Source: Saccharomyces paradoxus
Lineage: Eukaryota > Ascomycota > Saccharomycetes > Saccharomycetales > Saccharomycetaceae
Direction of reading: 5' to 3'
DNA: 64,000 bases
Assembly: GCF_002079055.1 (NCBI RefSeq)
Contig: NC_047491.1
Location: 372,001-436,000, forward strand
Below are positions 41,221 to 52,200 of this stretch, piece by piece. The notes beneath the pieces were generated by a model. The model was not told where the DNA came from, searched no databases, and was given only the letters and a program-made list of their open reading frames with translations. Made by a program: the position numbers and the translations under genes. The first letter of the stretch is position 1. Each line of letters opens with the position of its first letter.

Positions 41221-44200
41221 ATGGGCACCAGTGATCAAAAAGTTAACGTCGAAGAGGTCGATGTACCTTCAAACTTACAACTAGAATTAGAAAAATCAGG
41301 CGCCAGTAGCAACGCATCCCTCCGAAGCCCGACTAAGACCAGCGCTACAAATTTGGCGGGTATGCCTGAAGATGCAAGAGATAATGCATCCATAGCTTCT
41401 TCATCGGTAGACTCCCTCAACATGCTATTGGAGCGGCAAAGATTAAGGCAATTGAACCATCCACAACATCAACAGCACATAAGTAGTTCACTAGCAAAGA
41501 CTTCAACCACGTCTTCATCGTTTTGTTCAAGCGGAAGCTCTAAGAATAAAGTTAAGGAAACCAATCGAATATCTTTAACATACGATCCAGTATCAAAGAG
41601 GAAAGTTTTAAATACTTATGAAATCATCAAAGAACTAGGCCATGGACAACATGGAAAAGTGAAGCTGGCAAGAGATATACTCAGTAAACAATTAGTAGCG
41701 ATTAAAATCGTTGATAGACATGAAAAGAAACAGAGGAAGTTTTTCACATTTATCAAATCGAGTAAAATATCCGAAAACGATAAAATAAAACGAGAAATTG
41801 CCATTATGAAAAAGTGCCATCACAAACACGTCGTACAACTGATAGAAGTTCTAGATGATTTAAAATCAAGAAAAATATACTTAGTTCTAGAGTATTGTTC
41901 GCGAGGTGAGGTAAAATGGTGTCCACCGGATTGTCTGGAATCAGATGCTAAAGGACCTTCGTTATTAAGTTTTCAAGAAACGCGGGAGATATTGAGAGGC
42001 GTAGTGCTCGGATTAGAATATCTACATTACCAAGGGATAATTCATCGAGATATTAAGCCTGCCAACTTATTAATATCAGGAGATGGCACTGTCAAGATTT
42101 CGGATTTTGGAGTTTCATTGGCTGCCAGCAGTACAAATAGTTCTGATAGTAGCGAATCCATAGACGAGTTAGAATTGGCGAAAACAGTGGGTACGCCTGC
42201 ATTTTTTGCCCCCGAAATGTGCCTGGGTGAGGATGCATTCACCAAGTATAATTTAACAAAAGAAAATTTATTTCGTGGCTCTTGCATCTCGTTCATGATA
42301 GATATTTGGGCTGTAGGTGTGACCTTGTACTGTCTTCTTTTTGGAATGTTACCTTTTTTTTCTGATTTTGAACTGAAACTATTTGAAAAAATTGTAAATG
42401 ACCCGTTAAAATTTCCAACATATAAAGAGATACAGTCCAACAACGTGTCTAAAGTTTCTTGTGAGGAAGAATACAAGATGGCAAAAGACCTTTTATTGAA
42501 ATTACTAGAAAAAAATCCTCAAAAAAGAATGACGATACCAGAAATTAAGAAACACCCTTTTGTTTCATGGGATTTTGACCATATACCAGAAAATGATGAA
42601 AAGTTACTCTCTTCTACCCTCGAACAAAAGTTACGTTTCCAATGTAATCAAACTGATCAATTTGAACCCATTTCTATCTCAAAGCACGAATTGAAAAACG
42701 CTGTCTCTGGTGTCGGAAAAAAAATCAAAGAATCCGTACTAAAGAGCATTCCGCTGAAGGATCCATCAGATCTCTCAAATAACAATTACCTTCAGCCAAC
42801 GGAAACCAATAGAAGCAGAGGTGACGCTAACGTTATCGTAAGCGAAGGCTCAGTATTATCAAACATTAAGGAATTAAGTGCCGATGATAGGTGTTTGAAC
42901 ACTGACAGTGATACTAATAATTACGATTATGACAATGATCAGTACAGTGGCGATGATAACGATGGACATTTAACTAAAAGAGAACTAGAACGAGAATTAA
43001 ACAAATTTGACGATAAACACGAGGCCAGCAATATGGTTAATTTACCTATCAACTCTTCATTTGCATCGTTGGATAGTTTTTACATAGATAATTTTGCAAT
43101 GGCTAGAATGGGAATGGGCCCTCCAGAAGCGGGAGATTCGGTTTCATCTGCACCAAATCTTCCCTCTGCACCATCTTCAACAAGACTTGGCCGATCTCCA
43201 GTCTTTGGTGGTGTGTCCAATCAACCAAGTCCAATTCGTCCTGTTTTACCACAACAAAAGTCATCATTTTATGCGACAGGCCGGTATGATAAGAGCCACA
43301 GTAGTTTTCTTAGAAATTCCTCATCTCATTTAACGTCATACAATTCCGGTAGACCATCTTCAAGAAGCAGCCGAATGAACTCTCGTAACCAAAACTTACC
43401 AAAAATACCAGATAGCTTTTCCAAAAGCTCAACTGCAAAATTGGCCGAACGAAGAGTTCCAAAAGATTTAGAAATGCCGGTACCAAAGAAAAATCTTAAC
43501 GTTGAACATTCAAAGAAATTTCCCGTGAAGAACAATAACAAAGCACCCACTACAAAAGATCCACCGAGGAAAAATACTAATACCAATGATAAGCCAGTCT
43601 CCAAAAATTCTCCTATAAAATCATTATATCAACGGATGAAGCAATCTAAGGATAATTCACAAACATTCGAAGTACGTAGAGGAAATTTTTTCAGTCACTT
43701 TAATGGAGATGATGACGATAGCAGTAGTCAATCCTCCGTTACCAGTTCTGGCTCAGAATCGGATTCTGAATTATCATCCACTTCATCTTCCTGTACATCT
43801 GGAACCCCATCTCGGAATAGTTCTAACAACTATAATAATGCACATTCAGAAACAGAATCTTTACCTTTTGAGTTTGGTGTTGATTCAGAAGATGGAAGTG
43901 GTGTACTGTTAAGAGATTTACCCAACGAAGACCAGATAAGACCGTTTCTGGATATACAACCATATCGACGCATGAAAGTCAGAAGTTCTGTAAACCCCAA
44001 GCCACCTTCCGTATCATCTTCTTCATCTTCATCAGAGGACGAAGAGGAATTGATTTTAAACGTCGGGGCTGCAGGTCACCGTAGAAGGCACAATTCTTCA
44101 AGACCTGATGAACTATCCGCTAGTCCACAGAGGGGATCAAATAATGTCATGTATTCAAATGGAAGTGTTCATGACAGCGAGACGACCATAACGCCGCATA

Positions 44201-44655
44201 ACGTAGATGGTTTGACGTTGCATCGAACACCCAGCCATAGTCAACCCGTTAGTAACCCTGGTTTGTTAGTACTACCAAAGCATTTTGATCAAAAAAAGGC
44301 CACGACGGAAACCTCTAATCTAACAGATATTGTTGAATTTAACGGTAGTAACAATTACCAAAAGGAAAAAGATTATGGTAAAGTTCTTTATTCAAGGGAC
44401 TTGTTGAAAGATGCTCTAAGCTCCACTAATGCAGGCAGAAGAAGATCCATACCCTCAAATAAAATAAGAGGAAGAAAGGGCGCGAGTATTGCCATGAGTA
44501 CTAATATCGGCGGTGATGAGCATCCCAGAAATACCAGCTGCAATGGTGATAAAAAACAAGAAAGTGGAGGTAGAAGACAAAGGACTCACGAAAGATCGCG
44601 ATCTTTAACAGTCGCGGAACTGAATGAAGAAAAGAGAAGGAGTGCACTTCCATGA
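41221..44655 (+). CDS. SAK1: Sak1, upstream kinase of Snf1
   Basis: Main Snf1-activating kinase (formerly Pak1): it phosphorylates Thr210 of Snf1 when glucose is scarce; LKB1/CaMKK-like. The 1144-residue frame (about 1142 in S. cerevisiae) has a kinase domain at about 133-460: glycine loop ELGHGQHGKVKLA, Lys162 in VAIKIVD, HRDIKPANLL near residue 277, DFG in ISDFGVSLAA, and an activation segment TVGTPAFFAPE. A kinase insert near 235-250 (RGEVKWCPPDCLESDAKGPS) is typical of this group. The long Ser/Asn-rich C-terminal tail carries basic clusters and ends RSLTVAELNEEKRRSALP. GLC7, 11 kb away, encodes the phosphatase that reverses this reaction. Confidence 0.97.
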   Translation: MGTSDQKVNVEEVDVPSNLQLELEKSGASSNASLRSPTKTSATNLAGMPEDARDNASIASSSVDSLNMLLERQRLRQLNHPQHQQHISSSLAKTSTTSSSFCSSGSSKNKVKETNRISLTYDPVSKRKVLNTYEIIKELGHGQHGKVKLARDILSKQLVAIKIVDRHEKKQRKFFTFIKSSKISENDKIKREIAIMKKCHHKHVVQLIEVLDDLKSRKIYLVLEYCSRGEVKWCPPDCLESDAKGPSLLSFQETREILRGVVLGLEYLHYQGIIHRDIKPANLLISGDGTVKISDFGVSLAASSTNSSDSSESIDELELAKTVGTPAFFAPEMCLGEDAFTKYNLTKENLFRGSCISFMIDIWAVGVTLYCLLFGMLPFFSDFELKLFEKIVNDPLKFPTYKEIQSNNVSKVSCEEEYKMAKDLLLKLLEKNPQKRMTIPEIKKHPFVSWDFDHIPENDEKLLSSTLEQKLRFQCNQTDQFEPISISKHELKNAVSGVGKKIKESVLKSIPLKDPSDLSNNNYLQPTETNRSRGDANVIVSEGSVLSNIKELSADDRCLNTDSDTNNYDYDNDQYSGDDNDGHLTKRELERELNKFDDKHEASNMVNLPINSSFASLDSFYIDNFAMARMGMGPPEAGDSVSSAPNLPSAPSSTRLGRSPVFGGVSNQPSPIRPVLPQQKSSFYATGRYDKSHSSFLRNSSSHLTSYNSGRPSSRSSRMNSRNQNLPKIPDSFSKSSTAKLAERRVPKDLEMPVPKKNLNVEHSKKFPVKNNNKAPTTKDPPRKNTNTNDKPVSKNSPIKSLYQRMKQSKDNSQTFEVRRGNFFSHFNGDDDDSSSQSSVTSSGSESDSELSSTSSSCTSGTPSRNSSNNYNNAHSETESLPFEFGVDSEDGSGVLLRDLPNEDQIRPFLDIQPYRRMKVRSSVNPKPPSVSSSSSSSEDEEELILNVGAAGHRRRHNSSRPDELSASPQRGSNNVMYSNGSVHDSETTITPHNVDGLTLHRTPSHSQPVSNPGLLVLPKHFDQKKATTETSNLTDIVEFNGSNNYQKEKDYGKVLYSRDLLKDALSSTNAGRRRSIPSNKIRGRKGASIAMSTNIGGDEHPRNTSCNGDKKQESGGRRQRTHERSRSLTVAELNEEKRRSALP

Positions 44656-45059
44656 GTGCAAATTTTTAAGAAATCTCCATCGCCCTACGATGGCAAGGAG
44701 ATATATGTCAGGAAGCATTAATTGTCTACTCATGTTAGCATGCACGCAAATATGTGTATGTTCAAGAAAATTCTGAATTTAGAAGGCATGTGATTTACAA
44801 TCCTCTTATAATGAATTGAATATCATTAATAGGCTTAAAATAATATATGATGTAGATCTTTTAGTTTAGCATAATATAATCTATAAATCTATAATATTTT
44901 TATTCTAAATTATTAAAGGGTGGCGAGAGAAGTGTACTTGTGCTTAGAAAACTTTTTTGTTTCTTCACCTCACTCTAAGAAGTGTCTATTCGTTTCAAAA
45001 TCATTACTAGTGAGTGTCATTAAACTGTTTCAATTTGGATTTTCCGTATCTTAAGTATT
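44656..45059. other. convergent gap SAK1-COM2
   Basis: 404 bp between gene ends, A/T-rich (TA-rich around 44840-44920). No gene or recognised signal. Confidence 0.5.
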
Positions 45060-46415
45060 TTATAAAGAAGCATGAGTTTTAACGTGCTGGTTCAAATTAT
45101 CGCTTCTGCTGAAGTTCTTATTGCAGATGTGGCATGTAAAAGGTTTTTCGCACATATGTAAGGATCTGACATGCCTCTTTAAATGCTCTTGTCTTTTGAA
45201 TCTTCTATCGCAAAATTCACATCCAAATTGCTTGGAAGCGTCTGGAATTAGAGAAGGCTTTCTTCCGCGAGTCTTCTGCATGTTGCCTGTTTTCTTTCTC
45301 GCCACTAAACCATGAGAAGAGAAGGAGGATGATACTGAAGGTGACGGTGTTGAAGGAGAGGGGGAAGATGATGATTCTGATATGATAGATAGTAAGTCCT
45401 TTTTCGAATCATCGCAGAATTTGGAGACTGGCTCAACCATCTCAAAGTCACTACCAGACTTAAATGGATTTGTTGTCTTTGCAATGCTTTGAAGAGAGAA
45501 ATCCTTATTATTTCCGACCAATTTTAACGGATTTATTATGGCATGGTCACTCCCATCGCTATCGTCATTAGAGGAAACGTCAACCCCCGAATTTATGAGC
45601 ACTTCATTTTCTTGCTCAAGGGGATGCGACTTAATAAGAGTACTTTTCCTACTCCTAAAGAATCTATTTTTGAACATTTTTTGCGAGGAAGAACTTTCGT
45701 TCGGAACAGGTTCACAACCAAGGTTATTATTATTATTATTATTGTTATTATTATTACTGCTACTACTACCGAATATGTTTAATTTGAAGTAGTCCTTAAC
45801 TCTTTTTTTGGATTGGGGCACAGTAGTAAAAGAATCCTCGAGCTCATCATCAATATTATCGATTGGATCTATTATGAATTCATGGATTTCCAAATTTTTC
45901 AAGGTATTAGTACTAGAAATCCGGTTTAATCCGTCAAGAGGCTGCTGTTTAGGAAAGGAAAATCTTTCATTGAGTTCTAGCTCTTCATCGCTAACCATTA
46001 ATACATCGCTCTCATTATTCAAGTCAATGTCATCATCATCATCATCATCATTTTCAACGACATCGTTATTGAATAATGGCTCGTTAAGTTCCCTTTTACC
46101 AAAAAACTCGTATTCGTAATAGTTGCCGTTTTCTGTACGATAATCTGATATCGAAAGCCTTCTTTCCAGCTGATTTGATGTCGTTGTTGTGATTGCAGAA
46201 CCGTCGACGATAGTATTGCCTGTCAGATCGTTGATAATTTCAACATTGTTATTATCAATTTCCTTGGCATTGGCGTTGGCATTTGGTATGAGCTGGAGAG
46301 TAAAATGTTGCTTTTCATTATTGCGACTCTCGTTAGGAAGCTCAGTCTTGGAATTCAGAGTGTAACTGAAAACCGTGTCATTTGACTCGAATCTTTGCAA
46401 AGGGTATAAAGACAT
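45060..46415 (-). CDS. COM2: Com2, C2H2 zinc-finger transcription factor
   Basis: Msn2/Msn4-like factor. Known work links Com2 to sulphite (SO2) tolerance and to binding upstream of IME1. The 451-residue frame (ATG at 46413-46415) is slightly longer than the S. cerevisiae protein (about 443). Two C2H2 fingers close the protein at residues about 397-451: C-x2-C-x12-H-x4-H (CEFCDRRF to HVRSLH) and C-x2-C-x12-H-x3-H (CHICNKNF to HVKTH). Both carry the Arg-Glu/Asp-Leu/Asn pattern used for AGGGG-type sites. Upstream the protein is acidic and low complexity: an Asp run near 121-132, a Ser/Asn-rich stretch near 215-233 containing an 11-residue poly-Asn (variable AAT/AAC repeats at 45723-45770), and a Ser/Pro-rich segment near 345-365. 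Confidence 0.93.
   Translation of the reverse strand: MSLYPLQRFESNDTVFSYTLNSKTELPNESRNNEKQHFTLQLIPNANANAKEIDNNNVEIINDLTGNTIVDGSAITTTTSNQLERRLSISDYRTENGNYYEYEFFGKRELNEPLFNNDVVENDDDDDDDIDLNNESDVLMVSDEELELNERFSFPKQQPLDGLNRISSTNTLKNLEIHEFIIDPIDNIDDELEDSFTTVPQSKKRVKDYFKLNIFGSSSSNNNNNNNNNNNLGCEPVPNESSSSQKMFKNRFFRSRKSTLIKSHPLEQENEVLINSGVDVSSNDDSDGSDHAIINPLKLVGNNKDFSLQSIAKTTNPFKSGSDFEMVEPVSKFCDDSKKDLLSIISESSSSPSPSTPSPSVSSSFSSHGLVARKKTGNMQKTRGRKPSLIPDASKQFGCEFCDRRFKRQEHLKRHVRSLHMCEKPFTCHICNKNFSRSDNLNQHVKTHASL
45723..45770. repeat. trinucleotide repeat coding poly-Asn in COM2
   Basis: The plus strand reads a run of ATT/GTT triplets, i.e. AAT/AAC codons on the coding strand. This in-frame microsatellite is likely to differ between strains and contributes to the length difference from the S. 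cerevisiae protein. Confidence 0.8.
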
Positions 46416-47251
46416 GCTTGTCTGTGTATGTTATCCTAATACTTCACTTGTTTCTGGATAATTATAAAGTTGAGCTGCTCTACTATACAAATTTAAATTA
46501 AAATATCATCGTCTTGCTCAAAATTAACTCATGCCACCTATGGTTCTCACTCGCCTATCCAGCTATCTATATATAACTTACAAGGTCTCGCTAGTAATCG
46601 CTCCGGGCAACAACCTGGGCAAAAGCCCTCGGAACAGTAAAAGCCACCTTTCCGTGGGTTATCCGCTGAAATTTTTGTTCCATTTCCGAAGCGTCGCACT
46701 TGCAACCGTAACTGAGAGAAAAACAGCACCCAATTGGGCCATATGTGATTAACGCCGGGCGGCTATGCGCATTTGATTAAGTATATCCGCCTAGAGCAGT
46801 AACTGCTATAAGAAATTGCTCCAGGGAAATGGCTTGACTTGCTGCAAGCGCAGGGGTATTTGCGGATGAAATGTGTATAATAACCACGTAGGTGGTTGGT
46901 AGCGGAACATCGCTACTCCCTATGTTCTCGGAATGCAAACAGGGGTATAACAGGTGTCAAAAAAAAAAAGAAAACTAAGAAAAAATAAGGAAGAGAGTAA
47001 TGGAGATGGCTTGAATATCACCTTTCTGTCTTGCAAAAAATTGGTGATGTACTTTCTTATATTGACCCGATGAATGATCAAATTCGTGAATACAATGTTG
47101 ACAGTTATTTATTTTACTATCCTCTCCTTGCGCAGATATCGAATCATTCTTCTGTGATTCAATTATGGAGAATTAATGCTGACAGCCGCGCCTTTTCGGT
47201 ATGGTGCGTTGTTAATCGAAATCATACTATGAGGACCGTTGTATGAAGAGA
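46416..47251. other. COM2 side of the COM2-RPS26B intergenic region
   Basis: About 840 bp upstream of COM2 with no gene. It holds an A-run at 46959-46968. Open frames at 46531-46752 and 47031-47246 are chance: they show no family resemblance and lie in the divergent promoter space. Confidence 0.5.
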
Positions 47252-47279
47252 TCCGTACACCTTTTACACCCAAACATTT
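47252..47279 (+). promoter_or_regulatory. tandem Rap1 sites of RPS26B
   Basis: ACACCCAAACATTT at 47266-47279 is a strong Rap1 match; directly upstream TCCGTACACC (47252-47261) is a second, half-type match. Paired Rap1 sites are the classic ribosomal-protein promoter. They lie about 645 bp from the ATG but only about 300 bp from the predicted 5' splice site at 47576, so the distance makes sense if the leader is spliced. Confidence 0.75.
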
Positions 47280-47575
47280 CATATTTACGAAGCTATATAA
47301 TGTTTTTTTTTTGGGAGAATTAACGCCTTTTTCATCGTGTTGTGTTTTTGTAGGATCTTTTGCGCAATGGCATCTCACTTTCGCAGATTGCTTGAAATTT
47401 CAAATGGGTATTGACAGCATTCACTCGTGCGCCGGGAAATAACGCTAGGCGTCTATCGTAACATAACCGTGTGGTTTACTAACTATATAGTGATATATAC
47501 CTTGAATCCTTACTTTAGAGTATATCTTAATTTACCTTCGAGGCAAAGAGACATACACATAATCAAACAGGAAAA

Positions 47576-47922
47576 GTATGTTATAAAAGCGAATAATGCG
47601 ATAGAGAAGTAAGCGGAAGGGAATAATTATAATAGAACGTCGTTGTCGTAGAGCCCAGATCCAACCAACAGCTATAGTTTTTCAATCCAAATCGTGGTGC
47701 GTTCAGGATGAGCAATAGTAAAGTGTAACACAATATATGGTCAATAATTGGCGTTGACACTGTAATCAAATAGCATTGATGACTGAAGTGGTGGAGGCAA
47801 GACAAATTTTTATAGCAAAAAAAAACCATAGGCGTTTCTATTAATCCTTTGTTTTATTCAGTATTTTAAAAATCCCCTCATTACTAACTTCAAATGTTTA
47901 CCGAATTTGTACGTAATTTTAG
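47576..47922 (+). other. predicted 5' UTR intron of RPS26B (347 nt)
   Basis: Perfect signals in the right order: GTATGT at 47576-47581, TACTAAC at 47882-47888, and the first AG after the branch site at 47921-47922 (TTTTAG), immediately before the ATG at 47923. There is no AG between branch site and 3' splice site. The arrangement would remove upstream ATGs in the leader and place Rap1 sites at a normal distance from transcription start. It is a prediction from sequence only; I do not firmly recall whether the S. cerevisiae gene is annotated with it. Confidence 0.8.
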
Positions 47923-48282
47923 ATGCCAAAAAAGAGAGCTTCCAACGGTAGAAACAAGAAGGGTAGAGGTCACGTCAAGCCAGTGAGATGTGTTAACTGT
48001 TCCAAGTCCATTCCAAAGGACAAAGCTATCAAGAGAATGGCTATAAGAAACATTGTTGAAGCTGCCGCCGTCAGAGATTTGTCTGAAGCCTCTGTTTACC
48101 CAGAATACGCTCTACCAAAAACCTATAATAAGTTGCACTACTGTGTTTCTTGTGCTATTCACGCTAGAATTGTTAGAGTTAGATCCAGAGAAGACAGAAA
48201 GAACAGAGCTCCTCCACAAAGACCAAGATTCAACAGGGATAACAAAGTTTCTCCAGCAGCAGCCGCAAAGAAAGCTTTGTAA
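47923..48282 (+). CDS. RPS26B: ribosomal protein eS26
   Basis: 40S subunit protein eS26, near the mRNA exit channel, contacting mRNA upstream of the AUG. 119 residues, the exact family length. Zinc-binding cysteines Cys23, Cys26, Cys74 and Cys77 ([18 protein letters not shown]) are intact, as are the basic N-terminus ([20 protein letters not shown]) and the C-terminal basic/Ala tail. Codon use is strongly biased to highly expressed forms. Synteny with PMD1 and COM2 identifies the B copy (RPS26A is the paralogue). Confidence 0.97.
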
Positions 48283-48684
48283 ATATGAAAAAAAAAACAA
48301 TATAAATCAAATGGTCGCTGAACAAGGTGTCATTTATGTTTTTTAATAGAGGCTCTGTCTTTTATAATTGTGTATTTTAATAATATGATTATATAGTATA
48401 TTTTTCAAGAATAGAATTTCTGCGCATATGACTTCGTTTAATATTCGATTCACAGAATACAGATGTATCCGTATTTCTTACTACTGGCGTACATGCGATT
48501 AGTTAATCGTATTCTACGGCATTTCGTAAACACTCAGGGACAGGTTTTTTTTTCACTTTTTTTTTCTTTTCATACCTATATAAACAGAAGTTTATTTGTC
48601 AATTTCCAGAAGGTGTAACCTGACCCATTATGCTTTTCCATCTCATAATCTTCTTGTGTTTTATTCCTAAGTCTTCATCAACTA
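48283..48684. promoter_or_regulatory. RPS26B 3' flank and snoRNA promoter
   Basis: About 400 bp. T-rich tracts at 48546-48570 are followed by a TATA box (TATATAAA, 48577-48584) about 100 bp before the snoRNA 5' end, a usual layout for an independent yeast snoRNA gene. ATTTATGTTTT at 48332-48342 is a chance-level origin-consensus match (see rejected list). Confidence 0.55.
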
Positions 48685-48686
48685 TT

Positions 48687-48867
48687 ACAGTCGATGAGGA
48701 TAGGTTATAGTTCATGTGTAACATCTGTGTTTTGAAAGAACTCTAGTTATCCGGGGCGTTTTTCACAAGTGTTTGTGTAAGATGCTGTCCTGGGTCGATG
48801 TGGATTGTGCCGTGGCCTTTTTCACCACCTTTATAGCGGTGCTTTAACTATTAATAACTGAGGCTGT
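48687..48867 (+). ncRNA. SNR4: box C/D snoRNA, probably snR4
   Basis: S. cerevisiae has snR4 (about 186 nt) between RPS26B and PMD1, starting roughly 390 bp after RPS26B; here the matching spot is 400 bp after it. Sequence support: a C-box-like TCGATGA at 48691-48697, a D box CTGA at 48858-48861, and a terminal stem ACAGTC (48687-48692) pairing with GGCTGT (48862-48867) including one G-U. The C box is imperfect against RUGAUGA. snR4 is reported to guide cytidine acetylation (ac4C) of 18S rRNA by Kre33 rather than 2'-O-methylation. Exact ends may extend a few bases each way. The remaining 341 bp to PMD1 show nothing. Confidence 0.75.
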
Positions 48868-49208
48868 ATTTTAAATTCTTTCGTAAATCTTGCATGAAAG
48901 CTATTACTGGGGAATCTTGGGAAGATCTAGCCCTACCTGAGTTGGCTCTGATATAATGCATGATTTGACACAAACAAGTAGTTTCAGTTTGACGAGGAAA
49001 AGTGAACGCCTATGAAGTTCAATATTTGTATTCATCTTCAAAAAAAAACTCTTAAATTCTTCTATTATATCGAAGCTGTAATAATGTCTATAAAAATCTA
49101 TAACTGAAACCTGTTTTGTCTTAACTAAATGTTTAATGATGTTTGCCATAATACCTTGTTTTGGTTTTACTTTTTTCTGCTTTGTGATCTGGATATTATC
49201 TATTACAT

Positions 49209-52200
49209 TTATCTTCGTTTACTGAAAAAGGGAAACGAGACAATATTATCGTTATCATTTGGGGTCACCTCTTCTTTTTTATTTGCCTTGTTGGCAGCCG
49301 CTGGTCCATCCTCATTATGCCCTTCGCTCTCCATACGTCCAGTATTTACTGCAGGAGGCATAAAGGCGGGATTCATGAATAAAGCGGATGTAGAATGTGC
49401 CGTCTGAGTACTGAATCTTTTATTCATATGTTGCCTACGTTGTTGAGATGCAGTGAAATCGGTAACTGACGTCCTAGGTGAAATCTGAGCGGAAGGTGTC
49501 TGCGTGAATTTAATTGACGATTTCCTGAATCCCTCCGAGATCGGGGAACTCGATGCCAATTTCAAAGCTGGTCTTGTATTGTCTTGCTGTTTCAACGGTG
49601 ATATGATATCAGAATGTTGCCTACTCAGAGTAGGAGAAGAAGATCCACGTGCAAAAATTGGTTTTCCAGCCTCCCTCATTTCATTGTCCATTTGTGAAAT
49701 GTCTTGTAATGCTTTTTTCTTTAACCTTTTCAGAACTTTGGATAATTCGATTGCTTCCTTCGTGCGCGTCATCAGATTGCTGTCATTCACCAATACTGAA
49801 GTTCTATAAATGGACTTCATGACATAGTCAACAGGCGGTAGTGCATTGGGCGACACCATGTTTTCTAGGCTAGATATGTTAACATATTCCGATACATCTT
49901 CTCTTTGTGAATTAGGCCTAATATATTTGGAAAATGATCCATGCAATCTTGAAGAACCTGGAGTATTGGATCCTATTTTGTATAGAGGATCAATAGAATC
50001 ATCAAATTCTTGAGATGTCTGTTCTTGTAGTTTTTTATTCATTTTTGTGAAAGGCAGAATGCCTAGCTGTGAATCAAGATCATCTGAATCAGAGTGAAGG
50101 GAAGAGCTTGAATCACTACCAAAACTATCACAAATAAAAAGGTCTGTTTCTAAATTGGATGAATTTGAACATATATTCGTTTCTCTGTTCTTCAATGGGT
50201 CAGTATTACCATCCAAATTCTTCGCATCGTCACTGTTTCTCCTTTGCGGCATTTCAGCCTTGCTTTTCTCCAAGTTCGACATATCTTGAAACGCTGTTTG
50301 TTCGTTTTGTTCCTCTTTATCGTCAGAAGCTTTGTTTGAGCTACTAAAGACATTTTCTTGGCAATTATTCTTCGTAGGTTCTATGGGAATCTTTTGAATA
50401 AGGCTACTGTTTCTTCTTGAAAAGTTCGGCTGCCGCTTCACTGTTCCACTATCAGGAACATCATCAATAATTCGATCAGAAGTATCTAGTGGGTCTGTTT
50501 CTCTACTTAGGCTGGATTTCTTCTTCGCCGCTGGGCTAAGCAAAGATACAGAGCGGCGAGTATTTTGAACACCCGAATTGCTAGGGAATGCAATTGAACC
50601 AACCGAATTGTGGCTGTCTCTGGGACCACCGGCAAAAACAGTAGGAACAGCCCTATTGGCAAGCGATCCTATACTAGAAACTCTCGTGTGATGCGTATCT
50701 GTTTCGGTGTCCCCATTACTGTCGTCCGTGTAGTGTATTGATTGCGCCATAGAAGTGTTCCGCAAAAGATACGAATCAACGTATCCGTTATCAATGTTGG
50801 CTAGAGAACGTTTTATCTCCAGGGTATCCTGATATGATTCGCTGGAATCTAATTCCTTCCTTATTTTGCCTTCATTTTCATTACAATATCTCGAAACCTT
50901 TTGCTGGTACAAATTTAATAGTGCCTCGCAAGTAACTGAAAGACCCTCTTCCTTTTTGCTGATTATCTTATACAGCACTTCCGTAATCAGTTCGTATAAG
51001 ATTGGAATTTCGTATATTTTAGCCATAATAAGTAGGTCCAAAGTCACAGGCGCTAATAGCCACTTACCATTAATTTGTGCGGTGTAAAAGAACTCCGCAA
51101 ATGCTCTTACAGAGGCAGTTGACCAAGGCATATACAATGATCTTGGAGTTAATAAGGGCTCTAACTCGATGATGGCGTTGTTATTCGAATTTGTACTTTC
51201 TACACTCTCAGGGTTTGAAATGTAAGAAAGCCTCCTACCTTTTTCACTATTAATATATGATTTTGAAGAGAAGAATTCGCCTTCTTTAAAATTGCCGTTT
51301 ATATTAATTGCATTAATAGTGGAAAAAATGGGCCTTATATTGGAAGGTGAGACACAGCTGTAGTCTTCGTTATCCCCATTCTCCTCTTCATCTCTTCCGT
51401 TGTTCATACCATATTCCTGAACACTTGCTTCATAAGGAATGTCATTACCACAAGTATTACTTAGCAGTTGCGAGTCCAGAGTATTTCTCAGTAAAGAAGA
51501 GTTAGAGACGCGCCTTGCATCCGAAGAACTCGATTTTCTGGTGGAGTGAGAAGACCTTCTGGACGCGATCGGACTATCTCTACTAAACTGAACGTATTCC
51601 GCCAACGAACTGCTTCTTCTTGATGGTGCTTTTGGCACTGGTGGCAGCGGTTCTAACGGAATCTTTTCTTGTGGAGGCAATGGGATATTTAACACAGGCA
51701 ATATAGGCGAGCTTGGCAAACTTGCAGAGCTTCCAAAATGAGAAACCTGGTTCGAGGGGCGCCTTCTTCCCGAGGTGGAACTTACAACAGAGGCGGTGCT
51801 GGCAGTAGAAGCAAACGAAGTTTGCCGTGACTGATGCGGACTGGCTATAAACCTTAATGCTGATGATTTTCTTCGTAATAAAGCTTGTTCCGCGGGGCTA
51901 GCCTTTGATATACTATTGGGTGAAGATTTGGCTATGATATGAGATTGGAGAGGGTGTGAAGCACGTCGAATGGATGAAAAGCTGTCATCTACCGAATTAT
52001 TCCTGGTGGTCCCCACTGTGGAAGCTCGCCGACAAACTGGAGGTGTATTGGAGAGCGTACAGTTGCTATCATTATCATTGTTGATTGATTTTCCATATAC
52101 TGGTGGGGGTGAAACAGAGCTTGCTCGAGTAGGGCGGCCAGACTGTTCAGAAAGTCCCAGCTTTGAATTTTTCACGTCCTGGAATGGAACCCTAAAGACC

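Noticed and set aside
47476-47490. A second TACTAAC followed by TATATAG upstream of RPS26B
   Set aside because: No suitable GTATGT lies upstream at an intron-like distance, and it lies before the better intron at 47576-47922.
48332-48342. Perfect 11-bp match to the ARS consensus (ATTTATGTTTT) after RPS26B
   Set aside because: Such matches occur often by chance in A/T-rich yeast DNA; no B elements were evident, and I recall no origin at this locus.
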